A DNA stretch of 64,000 nucleotides, from NCBI GenBank assembly GCA_003538625.1, contig DPRR01000026.1, forward strand, positions 1-64,000, read 5' to 3'. Source of the stretch: Ignavibacteriales bacterium. Lineage in GTDB: Bacteria; Bacteroidota; Ignavibacteria; Ignavibacteriales; Ignavibacteriaceae. A program made the position numbers and the translations under genes. Below are positions 16,725 through 26,337 of this stretch, in pieces (the first letter of the stretch is position 1; the number at the start of each line of letters is the position of its first letter). Below the pieces are notes generated by a model. The model had not been told where the DNA came from, did not search any database, and saw nothing but the letters and a program-made list of their open reading frames with translations.

Positions 16725-19700
16725 ATGAAAAAGTTATTGTTTCTATCTTTACTTCTTACCTCAATCATCTATTCACAGTCTTTAGTCGGTACAGTAGATC
16801 TTCCATCAGGAACTTTTTGGAGTTCTGCTTATGGCATGGTCTATCAGAATTCCAAATACTGGATTTCATCCGGCTCATCTACAGCAGGTAAGGGAATATT
16901 TTTTGCGGTTAATGATGCGGGTTTGATTGTAGATACTATTGACATTAATTATCCAACTATGCGCGAATCACAAGGATTGGCATTTGATGGAAATAATTTT
17001 TGGTATGTTGAACGTAAAACTTCAAGATGTGATATTTTCAAGATTGATCAGAATGGAACTGTTCTTGATTCTATTACTTCTAATCAGCTTTTTGGAGCAT
17101 CCTGGTATATGGGAGGTGCAGCATGGGATGGAACCGGTTTATGGATTTCAGTTTATTATCCTGATGCGAATGTAGCTCTTTACAAAATTAATACTACTAC
17201 AAAACAGGTTGTTGATACTATCAATTTCTTAAGTTTTGCCCCGGGTCAATTGCAGCCTCAGGGGATTACCGTAAAAGGTGATACATTGTTTTTTGTTAAC
17301 GATGGTTTTCAGGGTTATGATAAAATTTATGCAATAAGTTTGATTACAAAAGATTCACTTTTTACTTTTAACCCGCCGGAACAACCGGGATTAAGACAAA
17401 ATCCGCGTGGGCTTGCCTGGGATGGAACTAACTTCTGGCTATTAGCCGAGCCAGTTGGTGCAAGCAGCGGCAGACAACTTTTTAAATATGATTTAGGTGG
17501 CTCCGGCTCCCCTGGAATAACATTACTTACTCCAAATATTAATTTTGGCAATGTAATGATTGATTCAACTTTGCAGCAGAATATTTCTGTATATAATTAT
17601 GGAACAGCTGATTTGGTGTTAACTGCTCCAACGATTAGTAACAATGTATTCACTATTCCTGTAACATTTCCAATTACAGTACTCCCCGGACAAATTGCAA
17701 ATATTCCGTTAAACTTTACACCTACTGCAAACCAGACATACAATGATTCAATTTTACTATACCACAATGATCCGAATTATGTTTATTCAAAAGTAACAGT
17801 AATTGGGAATGGAGTTTATACGGCTCCATATCTAATTGCGGATCCATCTGCAATAAATTTTGGCAGTAAAAGAATAAATTCTACATCATATATTGAATTG
17901 ACATTAAATAATGCCGGTTCAAACAATTTACAAATCGATTCAGTCACACTTAACTCTTCAAATTTTTATTTTGAAAACTTAAATATTCCTTCAACCATTA
18001 ATCCGCTTTCATCAATCACTTTTAGAATTTGGTTTAATCCTCAAACATTAAATAATTATACGGATTCTGTAAGCGTCTTTTCCAATGCCTCTAATGGACA
18101 GATTATTTATATACCAGTCTCCGGCAGTGCATTTAATGCTGATCCCGTTTTAGGTAATATATTCTGGCAAGGTCAGATTCCTGATAATCCCGGTACAAGT
18201 TTTCAGGATTATACCCCAAGATCGATGAAGAAGATTCAGGATATTAACGGTGATGGTATTAAGGATTTAGTTGTTTCAACTGAAAATTATTGGACACTGG
18301 TATTTAACGGGAACAGTTCCGGTAACAGCGATATTCTTTGGAGATATTCTACATATTTTGGTTCAATAAATACTGGTTCAGTGGATTATGAACAAGGATT
18401 ACAGATTGCATCAGATCTTAATGGTGATACTCATCAGGATGTTGTAATCGGTACTGGCGGTGGAAATGAATTTGTTTACGCACTTAATGGAATTACGGGT
18501 GAAGTGATTTGGGAATTTGGAAGTACTGCCACAACCGATGATGGTGACATTATGGGATTAGATGTCAAACGGGATTTTAATAGTGATGGTGTTCCGGATG
18601 TTTTAGCCTCAGCCAGCGGAAATGAATTTAATGGATCCGGAAGGTTCTCTGTTTACTTGCTGAATGGATTAAATGGCAATGTTATCTGGCGATTAAATCA
18701 GCAATCAGAGCAAAAGCTAAAGTATATGGTTACTTCAACGGATTTTGGCGGCGCAGTAGGATCCAGAGTCGGAACTGCAAATGAAGTTATCGGATTTAAT
18801 CAGACAGGAAGTATTAGTTGGGTCTATCCGACTAGTGGTACTCCATGGACGGTTCGGGAAATTTCTAATGTAGGTAGTACCTCCGGTTCCGATGTAATAG
18901 TTGGAACCACAACAGGTAATGTATATTGTCTTTCAGGTGATAATGGAAATCTTATCTGGTCAACTAGCATAGGAAATGTTTTTATTGAAGATCTAAAAAT
19001 TGTACCGGATGTTAATCAATCAGGTTTTCCGGATGTTTTAGTTAGCGGCATAAGCCAAAATATTCATATGCTGGAAGGATCCACCGGAAATACAATATGG
19101 TCTAATTCAACAGGTGGAAATATACTTGGTAAAGATGTTTTAGGTGATCTAACTGCTGATGGTATTCCGGAAGTTGGTTCTGCATCTTTAAATGATTTAG
19201 CTCATGTTTATAACGGTGCAACCGGAAGTATCATTTTTAACTATGCTTTTGGTTCGGGTACAAATGCAAATGCTGCAGAACATATTGTTGATCTGGATGA
19301 TGTTGATGGAAATTTAAGCAATGAATTTGCAGCTTGTTCGCGAGATGGAAGAGTTATTTTATTTTCCGGTGGAACTGATGTTGTGCCGGTCGAGTTGTTG
19401 AGTTTTAATGCTAATGTGGAAAATGAAAATGTCAATTTAATATGGGCAACTGCAACCGAAACAAATAATCAGGGATTTGAAGTTGAAAGACGAGAAACGA
19501 AAAACGAAAGAAATGAGGAATGGAAAGCCATTGCATTCGTAAATGGACACAATACAACTACAGAACCAAATGCATATTCATATATTGATAAAAATCTATC
19601 TTCGGGAAAATATTTTTACAGACTAAAACAAATAGATTATAATGGATCGTTTGAGTATTCAAATGAAATCGAGGTGGAAATCGGGAGTCCGTTAAATTAC

Positions 19701-19955
19701 TCCTTAGAGCAAAACTATCCCAATCCATTTAATCCCTTAACAACAATAAAATATGCCACACCTTTAGCAGGCAAGATTACATTAACTATTTATAATTCGT
19801 TGGGCGAGAAAATAGAAACTTTGGTGGATGGAGTAGTTGAAGCTGGTTTTCACAAAATAAATTGGAATGCCTCTTTATATTCGTCAGGAGTGTATTTCTA
19901 TAAATTAGAAGGAAAGGCATTTGCACAGGTGAAAAAGATGATTCTTTTAAAATAG
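16725..19955 (+). CDS. large T9SS-exported protein with propeller, ASH and FG-GAP-type domains
   Basis: A 1076-residue exported protein. In order: signal peptide (1-18), a beta-propeller-like region (about 20-265), two immunoglobulin-like choice-of-anchor/ASH domains (about 270-475; LTPNINFGNVMIDST and ADPSAINFGSKRIN begin them), an FG-GAP/PQQ-like propeller with calcium-loop repeats (DINGDGIKDL, DLNGDTHQDV, DFNSDGVPDV, about 480-880), a fibronectin-like segment (about 885-985) and a T9SS type A sorting domain (NYPNPFNP, about 995-1076). A strong AGAAAGGAAAAG ribosome site precedes the ATG. The sorting domain indicates export by the type IX system and surface attachment or release. Its target is unknown; adhesion or polymer binding is plausible. 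The loop ERRETKNERNEEW looks like a variable insertion. Confidence 0.93.
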   Translation: MKKLLFLSLLLTSIIYSQSLVGTVDLPSGTFWSSAYGMVYQNSKYWISSGSSTAGKGIFFAVNDAGLIVDTIDINYPTMRESQGLAFDGNNFWYVERKTSRCDIFKIDQNGTVLDSITSNQLFGASWYMGGAAWDGTGLWISVYYPDANVALYKINTTTKQVVDTINFLSFAPGQLQPQGITVKGDTLFFVNDGFQGYDKIYAISLITKDSLFTFNPPEQPGLRQNPRGLAWDGTNFWLLAEPVGASSGRQLFKYDLGGSGSPGITLLTPNINFGNVMIDSTLQQNISVYNYGTADLVLTAPTISNNVFTIPVTFPITVLPGQIANIPLNFTPTANQTYNDSILLYHNDPNYVYSKVTVIGNGVYTAPYLIADPSAINFGSKRINSTSYIELTLNNAGSNNLQIDSVTLNSSNFYFENLNIPSTINPLSSITFRIWFNPQTLNNYTDSVSVFSNASNGQIIYIPVSGSAFNADPVLGNIFWQGQIPDNPGTSFQDYTPRSMKKIQDINGDGIKDLVVSTENYWTLVFNGNSSGNSDILWRYSTYFGSINTGSVDYEQGLQIASDLNGDTHQDVVIGTGGGNEFVYALNGITGEVIWEFGSTATTDDGDIMGLDVKRDFNSDGVPDVLASASGNEFNGSGRFSVYLLNGLNGNVIWRLNQQSEQKLKYMVTSTDFGGAVGSRVGTANEVIGFNQTGSISWVYPTSGTPWTVREISNVGSTSGSDVIVGTTTGNVYCLSGDNGNLIWSTSIGNVFIEDLKIVPDVNQSGFPDVLVSGISQNIHMLEGSTGNTIWSNSTGGNILGKDVLGDLTADGIPEVGSASLNDLAHVYNGATGSIIFNYAFGSGTNANAAEHIVDLDDVDGNLSNEFAACSRDGRVILFSGGTDVVPVELLSFNANVENENVNLIWATATETNNQGFEVERRETKNERNEEWKAIAFVNGHNTTTEPNAYSYIDKNLSSGKYFYRLKQIDYNGSFEYSNEIEVEIGSPLNYSLEQNYPNPFNPLTTIKYATPLAGKITLTIYNSLGEKIETLVDGVVEAGFHKINWNASLYSSGVYFYKLEGKAFAQVKKMILLK

Positions 19956-20032
19956 CGGCAAATGTCGGTATAGTAAATGATTTAAGAAAGCGATCGCTTA
20001 TTTTAAAAGGCTGTTTCAAAAGTAATTATCTC

Positions 20033-20061
20033 TGTCACCCTGCGCTTCTCGAAGGGTGACA
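20033..20061. repeat. REP-like palindrome
   Basis: Arms TGTCACCCT (20033-20041) and AGGGTGACA (20053-20061) are perfect reverse complements around an 11-base centre. It resembles the widespread TGTCACCCTGAGC-type dispersed repeats. It lies between the convergent T9SS gene and the CxxC-protein gene, where it may also help end transcription. Confidence 0.6.
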
Positions 20062-20132
20062 TTAATTCAAATTATCTATTTGATCGATAAAATCTTTTGA
20101 AATTAAAACTGAAAAATTATAACTGATAAAAT

Positions 20133-20402
20133 TTAATCTTTGGTATCGGGTTGATTTTCTATTTTGTAAGGAATGTTCTTTGAACTTAAATTATAGATTA
20201 ATTTTAATACTTCGGTTTCATTGGTTAATTGTTTGTACTCAACAAAAGAGGCATTATGCCGAACAGATAAATCATCAGATAATTTTATTCCGCAGGCTGT
20301 GCATATTTCAGAATCAAATCCAATAATAGCATCAAACTCTGCAAGATAATCTGCAAATTCTGATAGATCATCATTGTCTATATTTTTTTTGCCTTCGATC
20401 AT
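20133..20402 (-). CDS. small CxxC protein of unknown function
   Basis: An 89-residue acidic soluble protein (using the ATG at 20402; a TTG one codon earlier is possible). It starts six bases after the histidine-kinase stop, so the two are very probably co-transcribed. It has one CTAC (CxxC) motif near residue 36 in FDSEICTACGIKLSD, and no signal peptide or membrane segment. The motif could bind metal or be redox active. No family was recognised. A role linked to the kinase is suggested by context only. Confidence 0.65.
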   Translation of the reverse strand: MIEGKKNIDNDDLSEFADYLAEFDAIIGFDSEICTACGIKLSDDLSVRHNASFVEYKQLTNETEVLKLIYNLSSKNIPYKIENQPDTKD

Positions 20403-20408
20403 CAAACA

Positions 20409-22463
20409 TTAATAGTTCTTAGGTTTACTTAGAGTGAAAAATATTTTTGTTCCTTCACCAGCTTTGCTTGAGACAGTAATTTCACCGCCGTGTATGTTTA
20501 CTATTTCTTTACAAAGGGCTAATCCTAAGCCTGTCCCTTTTTCCTGATGGGTTCCCAATGTTGTAAAATTCATATCAATGCGGAAAAGTTTATCAATATT
20601 TTCTTCCTTTATCCCTATGCCTGAATCACTTACAACAAATTGTACATAATCATTAAAAATATTTTCTGAAACTTCAATATTACCGCCATCAGATGTAAAC
20701 TTTATTGCGTTTGAAATAAGATTTTGCATCAAAGATTGAAGCATCATATCATCACCCCAAACAGAGCTTTGGTGATCAAGTTTATTTCTAAGGTTTATGC
20801 TTTTTGTGTGAATGTTCTGATTGAGTAATAATCTTATATTCTCAACCATTAAAAACATATTCTGTACTGAAGGATTGTATTTCAATTTACCAGATTCCAA
20901 ACGGGACCATTCAAGCAGGTTTTCTATAAGTTTATAGGTATTTTCTGTTGAGTCCTTAATAATTTGCAAATACGATTTTACTTCAGATTCGGTCATGGTT
21001 TCATATTCCTCTACAATCATACGAGTCAATCCCATCAATCCGTGGAAAGGACTTTTCAAATCGTGAGCGATTATAGAAAAAAATTTATCTTTAGCAGCGT
21101 TTAATTCTTTCAGTTCCTCGGAATACTTAATAATTCTATCTTCATTTCTTTTTTTATCTATAGCAAGAGCTATCTGCTCAGATACATATATCAGAATTTC
21201 CTTTTCTTCTTCACCGTAAGTAGTTGCTTCCGAATAATCCTGAACTACTATTGCCCCGATAGTTTTATTTTCAAACTTTAGCGGAACACCCAGCCAGATT
21301 TGAGTCGGTTCTCCGATAAGTGATGTTTCACCTGCCTCTCTTAGTTTTAGATCAAGTTCAGCATCAATCAAATGTGCTTCACCGGTTCTTAAAATGTATT
21401 CGGTTAAGCCCCTTCCGGCTTTTCTTTCAATCGGAGGTGCATCCACCTGATCAAGAAAGTAAGGGAAACTAACCGTATCCGTTTCCTGGTGATAAATGGC
21501 TATGTAAAAATTTTCAGCTCTCATCAATTCACTTATGGTACTATGGATGAAAGCGTAAAGTTCATTTATATTTTGAAGAGAAGTAACTGCCGTTGAAATT
21601 TTATATAATGCATTTTTAATATCTTCAGATTTTTTGAGATCGGTAATATCCCTGGTAATTCCAAAAGTACCATAAACAATATCATTTTCGTCTATCAATG
21701 GAATTTTAGTAGTTGAAGCCCAGGTTATTTTTCCATCACGCCACGTTTCCTTTTCGATTTTATTCACAATTGATACACGGTTTTTTATAATCTCATCTTC
21801 ATCTGTTTTTGCTAATTTTGCATGTTCATCAAAGAAAATATCAAAATCCGTTTTACCCAGTAGTTCATCGAAAGAACTTAAACCCATTTTTGTTAAAGTT
21901 GCCTTGTTAGCTTTTATAAATCTGCTGTTAACATCTTTGAAATAAATTGAATCAGGAAGATAATCCATAAAGTACTGCTGTAACTGAAGTTCTCTATAAA
22001 ATTTTGTTTCGGTTTCTATTTTATCCGTAAGATCCTTAACTATCACAAACTCCAACTTTTCTGTACCTCTGCCAACCACACCAACACTTACTGATGCAGG
22101 AATTACATTTATTTTATTTTTATGTATAAAATCAATTTCATATTGTGCAGGAACATCTTCACCACGCAATCTTTTATGATAACGATCTAAAACGTTTTCT
22201 AATTGATAAGATGCAATCACTTCGCTCAAAGTAAGTCCTTCAATCTCAGCAAGTGAATAACCAAGCATATTAGCAAAGTTAAAGTTAGCATATTTAATTT
22301 TTTCATCTTTCAATAAAATAAGACCATCCGGTATAGTCTTAACAAGTGTGTCAAATGTACTCTGAAAATCGGTTACTTGAGGCGTACTTAAAAAATCACC
22401 AGAAAATGAGGTTTCATTAAAACCGGCAGTTGTTTCGGAAGGTTCAGACTTGTTTATTAGCAT
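20409..22463 (-). CDS. PAS-PAS-GAF sensor histidine kinase
   Basis: A 684-residue soluble histidine kinase. PAS domain 1 covers about residues 37-150 and PAS domain 2 about 165-285. A GAF domain (about 295-445) is followed by the dimerisation/phosphoacceptor domain with FFSIIAHDLKSPFHG (phosphorylated His near 463) and an HATPase domain with N-box LISNAIKF, DSGIGIKEENIDKLF and KGTGLGLAL. All catalytic boxes are intact. No transmembrane segment is present, so it senses an intracellular signal. There is no adjacent response regulator; the nearest on the same strand is the NtrC-type gene at 49127-50482, far away. The first base is the ATG at 22463. Confidence 0.93.
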   Translation of the reverse strand: MLINKSEPSETTAGFNETSFSGDFLSTPQVTDFQSTFDTLVKTIPDGLILLKDEKIKYANFNFANMLGYSLAEIEGLTLSEVIASYQLENVLDRYHKRLRGEDVPAQYEIDFIHKNKINVIPASVSVGVVGRGTEKLEFVIVKDLTDKIETETKFYRELQLQQYFMDYLPDSIYFKDVNSRFIKANKATLTKMGLSSFDELLGKTDFDIFFDEHAKLAKTDEDEIIKNRVSIVNKIEKETWRDGKITWASTTKIPLIDENDIVYGTFGITRDITDLKKSEDIKNALYKISTAVTSLQNINELYAFIHSTISELMRAENFYIAIYHQETDTVSFPYFLDQVDAPPIERKAGRGLTEYILRTGEAHLIDAELDLKLREAGETSLIGEPTQIWLGVPLKFENKTIGAIVVQDYSEATTYGEEEKEILIYVSEQIALAIDKKRNEDRIIKYSEELKELNAAKDKFFSIIAHDLKSPFHGLMGLTRMIVEEYETMTESEVKSYLQIIKDSTENTYKLIENLLEWSRLESGKLKYNPSVQNMFLMVENIRLLLNQNIHTKSINLRNKLDHQSSVWGDDMMLQSLMQNLISNAIKFTSDGGNIEVSENIFNDYVQFVVSDSGIGIKEENIDKLFRIDMNFTTLGTHQEKGTGLGLALCKEIVNIHGGEITVSSKAGEGTKIFFTLSKPKNY

Positions 22464-22504
22464 TTAATCCCAATCTAATCTTATGCAGACTTAAAAAATA
22501 TTGA

Positions 22505-22536
22505 CAATTGTAAATTATCTATAAACGTGCCATCAA
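22505..22536 (-). promoter_or_regulatory. candidate promoter for the histidine kinase
   Basis: Read on the minus strand: TTG (22536-22534), 21 bases, then TACAATTG (22512-22505), one base from the Bacteroidetes -7 consensus TAnnTTTG. It lies about 40 bases upstream of the kinase start. The region is AT-rich, so confidence is modest. Confidence 0.33.
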
Positions 22537-22633
22537 ATCAATCAAAATTTGTTGTTATTTTCAAATTCTGTTAACTATTTAAGGAGTATTATAATTATTA
22601 AGAAATTTTTACGTACGCATTATTTTCTATTCG

Positions 22634-22658
22634 GGTGCACAATGTATATATTTGCACC
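22634..22658. repeat. inverted repeat overlapping uvrD promoter region
   Basis: GGTGCA (22634-22639) and TGCACC (22653-22658) are perfect arms around a 13-base centre that contains TATATTTG (22647-22654), an exact match to the Bacteroidetes -7 element. A TTTTTT run follows. It could be an operator or a weak attenuator stem for uvrD; no good -33 TTG is seen. Confidence 0.35.
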
Positions 22659-22685
22659 TGTTTTTTGTAATAATTAGAAAGAATT

Positions 22686-24866
22686 ATGCATCAATTTAAG
22701 GATTTAAATCCTGCTCAGCTTGCAGCAGTTGAGTATCTGGATGGACCTCAGATGATTGTTGCCGGAGCCGGTTCCGGTAAAACAAAAGTTCTCACTTATA
22801 AAATTGCCTACTTATTAAAGAAAAATTTTACTCCTGAATCAATTCTTGCGCTGACCTTTACAAATAAGGCGGCCAATGAAATGAAGGAAAGAATTAAGGA
22901 TCTTATAGGAAAAAAGGCTGATGATTTATGGATGGGTACATTTCATTCCGTCTTTGCTAAAATCCTTCGGACAGAAGCAAAACACATAAACTACAGAAGC
23001 AATTTTTCTATTTATGATACTATTGATTCTTTGTCCTTAGTATCTAATATAATGACCGACCTGAATATTGATCTTGACAAATTTACGCCAAATTCCGTAA
23101 GACATAGAATAAGTTTTCTAAAAAATCATATGATCTCACCCAAGGAATTCAGGAGTAAACATGTTGGCTCCTTTCTTGAAGAAAAAATTGCTGATGTGTA
23201 TGTAGAATATCAAAAACGATTGGTTGAATTTAATGCGATGGATTTTGATGATCTGTTACTTAAACCCATTGAGCTTTTTACTGAAAAGAAAAATATTCTG
23301 CAAAAGTACAAATCGCGTTTTGAATATCTATTGGTTGATGAATTTCAGGATACTAATAAAGCTCAATATGAATTACTAAAACTGCTTGTTTCAAGAAGCG
23401 GATTAATTTCTGTGGTTGGAGATGATGCCCAGAGTATCTATAGCTGGCGCGGCGCTAACATTGGAAATATGACAGACTTCGGAAAAGATTTTCCTAAGTA
23501 CAAACTATTTAAACTTGAGCAGAATTACAGATCTACAAAGATGATTCTTAAGGCTGCTGATTCCGTTATTAAAAATAATAAAGATCAGGTAGCAAAAACT
23601 CTTTGGACAGAAAATGAGGAAGGCGAGCCTGTAATACTTCTAAAATGTGCTGATGAAAAGGATGAAGCTTCTCAGATTTCTAAATACATTAAACATGAAC
23701 TTTTAAAGAAAAAATTGGTGTTTAATGATTTTGCAATTTTGTATAGAACTAATTCTCAATCACGCGCAATGGAAGATATTTTCCGAAGAGAGAAAATTCC
23801 TTATACAATAATTGGCGGACTTGAATTTTACAAGAGAAAAGAAGTAAAAGATGTAGTTGCTTATCTGCGGGTTATTTCTAATCAAAACGATGAAGAAAGT
23901 TTATTAAGAATAATGAACTTTCCTCAAAGAGGCATTGGAAGCACCACAATTACCAGAATGATTGCTTTTGCAAGAAAACATAACATCTCTCTTTTCCAGA
24001 CGATGGGAAGAGTTTTTGAAGTGATCGATATAAAAGAACGTATCCAAAAAAATGTTAAGCAATTTAAAACATTGCTTGATAAATATATGGGACTTAAGGA
24101 CAAACTTTCTGCAGGGGAACTGACACGTGCAATGATTGACGAGTTAGGATTGATCCGAATGTTTAAAGAAGAAGGAACTCAGGAAGCATTGCAAAGAATG
24201 GAAAACATCAATCAGTTGATGGCCTCGTTAAGCGAATTTTCTGCAGCAAATCCTGAAGCAAAGCTTGAACAATATCTTGAAGAGGTCTCTTTGATTGCAG
24301 ACATAGATAATTACTCAGAGACTAAAAACTGCGTTACTCTTTTAACAGTACACGCAGCAAAAGGATTGGAATGGCCAATTGTATTTGTAAGCGGATGTGA
24401 GGAAGATATTTTTCCAATTGCCAGCAAGTTTTTATCCGATGCATCAGTTGATGAAGAAAGAAGATTATTTTACGTTGCTTTAACCCGGGCAAAGAAAAAA
24501 GCTTATGTTACACATGCGCGATCAAGATATAGATTTGGTGAAGTTGCATATCAAAGCAGATCTCGATTTATTGATGAACTTGATCCAACTACATATAAGG
24601 AAACCAATGGCGGGCTTGGCCGAAAAGCAAATCGTAAAACAAAAAAAGAAATGTATTACGAATATTTTGAAAAAGTTGAATATGAAAGTTTTGATCAGGA
24701 CGGCGTGGCGCTGCAAATTGGCAGTCGTGTAATGCACGATAAGTTTGGTTTAGGTAAAGTTGTTGATGTTACCGGCTCAGGCGATATGACTAAAGCAACA
24801 GTTCATTTTGAAGGTAATAATGTAAAACAATTGATGCTTAAATTTGCAAAACTTAAGGTTTTATAA
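22686..24866 (+). CDS. uvrD: UvrD/PcrA-type superfamily 1 DNA helicase
   Basis: A 726-residue helicase. The Q-motif LNPAQLAAVEYLDGPQMIVAG, Walker A AGAGSGKT near residue 28, VDEFQDTNKAQYELL (motif II), VGDDAQSIYSWRGAN (motif III), the YRS motif (LEQNYRST), TVHAAKGLEW and YVALTRAKKKAYVTHARSR are all present. The C-terminal 45 residues (RVMHDKFGLGKVVDVTGSGD and on) form the Tudor-like domain known to touch RNA polymerase in PcrA/UvrD. It acts in nucleotide excision repair and clearing of stalled complexes. The phosphofructokinase gene follows after 47 bases. It could equally be named pcrA. Confidence 0.95.
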   Translation: MHQFKDLNPAQLAAVEYLDGPQMIVAGAGSGKTKVLTYKIAYLLKKNFTPESILALTFTNKAANEMKERIKDLIGKKADDLWMGTFHSVFAKILRTEAKHINYRSNFSIYDTIDSLSLVSNIMTDLNIDLDKFTPNSVRHRISFLKNHMISPKEFRSKHVGSFLEEKIADVYVEYQKRLVEFNAMDFDDLLLKPIELFTEKKNILQKYKSRFEYLLVDEFQDTNKAQYELLKLLVSRSGLISVVGDDAQSIYSWRGANIGNMTDFGKDFPKYKLFKLEQNYRSTKMILKAADSVIKNNKDQVAKTLWTENEEGEPVILLKCADEKDEASQISKYIKHELLKKKLVFNDFAILYRTNSQSRAMEDIFRREKIPYTIIGGLEFYKRKEVKDVVAYLRVISNQNDEESLLRIMNFPQRGIGSTTITRMIAFARKHNISLFQTMGRVFEVIDIKERIQKNVKQFKTLLDKYMGLKDKLSAGELTRAMIDELGLIRMFKEEGTQEALQRMENINQLMASLSEFSAANPEAKLEQYLEEVSLIADIDNYSETKNCVTLLTVHAAKGLEWPIVFVSGCEEDIFPIASKFLSDASVDEERRLFYVALTRAKKKAYVTHARSRYRFGEVAYQSRSRFIDELDPTTYKETNGGLGRKANRKTKKEMYYEYFEKVEYESFDQDGVALQIGSRVMHDKFGLGKVVDVTGSGDMTKATVHFEGNNVKQLMLKFAKLKVL

Positions 24867-24913
24867 TTAACTGTTAGTGAAACGATTTTCTTTATTCAGG
24901 AGTTGAAAAATAT

Positions 24914-26278
24914 ATGTCGATAGCCCCAAAAAAATTAGCTATTTTAGTAGGCGGGGGACCAGCACCGGGAATTAATAGTGTTATTGGTGCGGCTACAATT
25001 CGTACCGCTGTAGAAGGTGTTGAAGTAATTGGAATTAAGGATGGATTTAAATGGATAATGCAAGGAGATATCAGCCACGTTAAAGATTTAAATATTCAAA
25101 ACGTAAGCCGTATTCACTTTAGAGGCGGATCTTATATTGGCATTTCGAGATCAAATCCAACCAAAGATCCCAAACATTTGGAAAATGCAGTAACATCTTT
25201 GCTTAGACTTAATGTTGATAAGCTTATTACTATTGGTGGTGACGATACAGCATTTAGTGCTCTTAAAGTAAATGAAATGGCTTCTGGCAGAATTAAAGTT
25301 GTGCATGTTCCCAAAACAATTGATAACGATCTTGATCTTCCGCATGGAATCCCAACATTTGGATTTCAAACTGCAAGACACATTGGTGTTGATATCGTAA
25401 AAAATCTTATGGTTGATGCGCAGACAACAAGCCGCTGGTATTTTGTTGTCTCGATGGGCAGAAAAGCGGGGCATCTTGCTCTGGGAATTGGGAAAGCCAC
25501 GGGTGCCACTCTTACGCTGATTCCGGAAGAGTTTGCAAACAAGCAGATAAAATTCAGCCATATTGTAGATATACTTGTTGGTGCAATAATAAAAAGATTA
25601 AGCTACGGCAAACCCGATGGCGTTGCTATAATTGCAGAAGGATTAGTAGAACATTTGGATCCAGCTGATTTGGAATCTTTAGTTGAAGTTGAAAGGGACG
25701 CACACGATAACATTAGAATAGCTGAAATAAATTTTGGTGAAATATTAAAATCTAAAGTGCAGGATAGACTAAAAGAATTTGGATTAAAAGCCACAGTCGT
25801 TGCAAAAAATATCGGATATGAACTCAGATGTGCTGATCCGATTCCCTTTGATATGGAATACACAAGAGATTTAGGATTTTCTGCTGCTCAATTTATTCTT
25901 GATGGCGGAAGCGGTGCAATGGTTTCTATTCAAAACGGAAATTTTGTACCGATGTACTTCAAAGATATAATTGATCCACGAACTCTAAAAACTAAAGTTA
26001 GAATGGTTGATCCGGCATCAGAAAGTTTTTATATAGCAAGAAGGTATATGCTGCGTTTAAATCAGGCAGATTTTGATGATCCGCATGAACTTGCAAAACT
26101 TGCGGCAACTGCTGGAATGACAATCGAAAATTTTAAACAAAAATTTAATTATCTGATTGAAAGTGATTTGTTGTATAAAAATATCAGAGATGGAAAATTT
26201 ACTATTAATTCACCTGAATCAAATCTTGCACATAGAAACCCGGATGTAAATGATAGCTTAGATGATATGGATGATTAG
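24914..26278 (+). CDS. 6-phosphofructokinase, pyrophosphate-type residues
   Basis: A 454-residue phosphofructokinase-superfamily enzyme. GGGPAPGINSVIGA binds the phosphoryl donor near the N-terminus. GGDDT is at residues 108-112 and PKTIDND at 133-139. ATP-dependent enzymes usually have GGDGS and PGTIDND; Asp111 and Lys134 here are the pair associated with pyrophosphate as phosphate donor, so a reversible PPi-dependent glycolytic enzyme is predicted. The family usually runs to about 400-450 residues for this long clade; the C-terminal 60 residues are acidic and less conserved. A CAGGAG ribosome site precedes the ATG. A terminator follows at 26308. Confidence 0.88.
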   Translation: MSIAPKKLAILVGGGPAPGINSVIGAATIRTAVEGVEVIGIKDGFKWIMQGDISHVKDLNIQNVSRIHFRGGSYIGISRSNPTKDPKHLENAVTSLLRLNVDKLITIGGDDTAFSALKVNEMASGRIKVVHVPKTIDNDLDLPHGIPTFGFQTARHIGVDIVKNLMVDAQTTSRWYFVVSMGRKAGHLALGIGKATGATLTLIPEEFANKQIKFSHIVDILVGAIIKRLSYGKPDGVAIIAEGLVEHLDPADLESLVEVERDAHDNIRIAEINFGEILKSKVQDRLKEFGLKATVVAKNIGYELRCADPIPFDMEYTRDLGFSAAQFILDGGSGAMVSIQNGNFVPMYFKDIIDPRTLKTKVRMVDPASESFYIARRYMLRLNQADFDDPHELAKLAATAGMTIENFKQKFNYLIESDLLYKNIRDGKFTINSPESNLAHRNPDVNDSLDDMDD

Positions 26279-26307
26279 TAGTTTTTGAATTATAAAATAT
26301 TAATGAT

Positions 26308-26335
26308 AACCCGAGCCATCAAACTCGGGTTTTTT
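26308..26335 (+). terminator. Rho-independent terminator after phosphofructokinase
   Basis: AACCCGAG (26308-26315) pairs with CTCGGGTT (26324-26331) around an eight-base loop, followed by TTTT. It lies two bases from the stop of the convergent small gene at 26338. Confidence 0.85.
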
Positions 26336-26337
26336 AA

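Noticed and set aside
19988..19999. AAGCGATCGCTT palindrome containing the GCGATCGC (HIP1-like) octamer
   Set aside because: I noticed only this copy, and there is no cyanobacterial context; it is more likely chance or part of the 3' region of the T9SS gene.
22527..22532. TGGCAC on the minus strand as a sigma-54 -24 element upstream of the histidine kinase
   Set aside because: The -12 GC element (TTGC at the right spacing) is absent; the bases there read TAGA.
22633..22666. GGTGCA...TGCACC stem followed by TTTTTT as a terminator upstream of uvrD
   Set aside because: The six-base stem has a 13-base loop and no upstream gene on that strand to terminate; an operator or chance is more likely.
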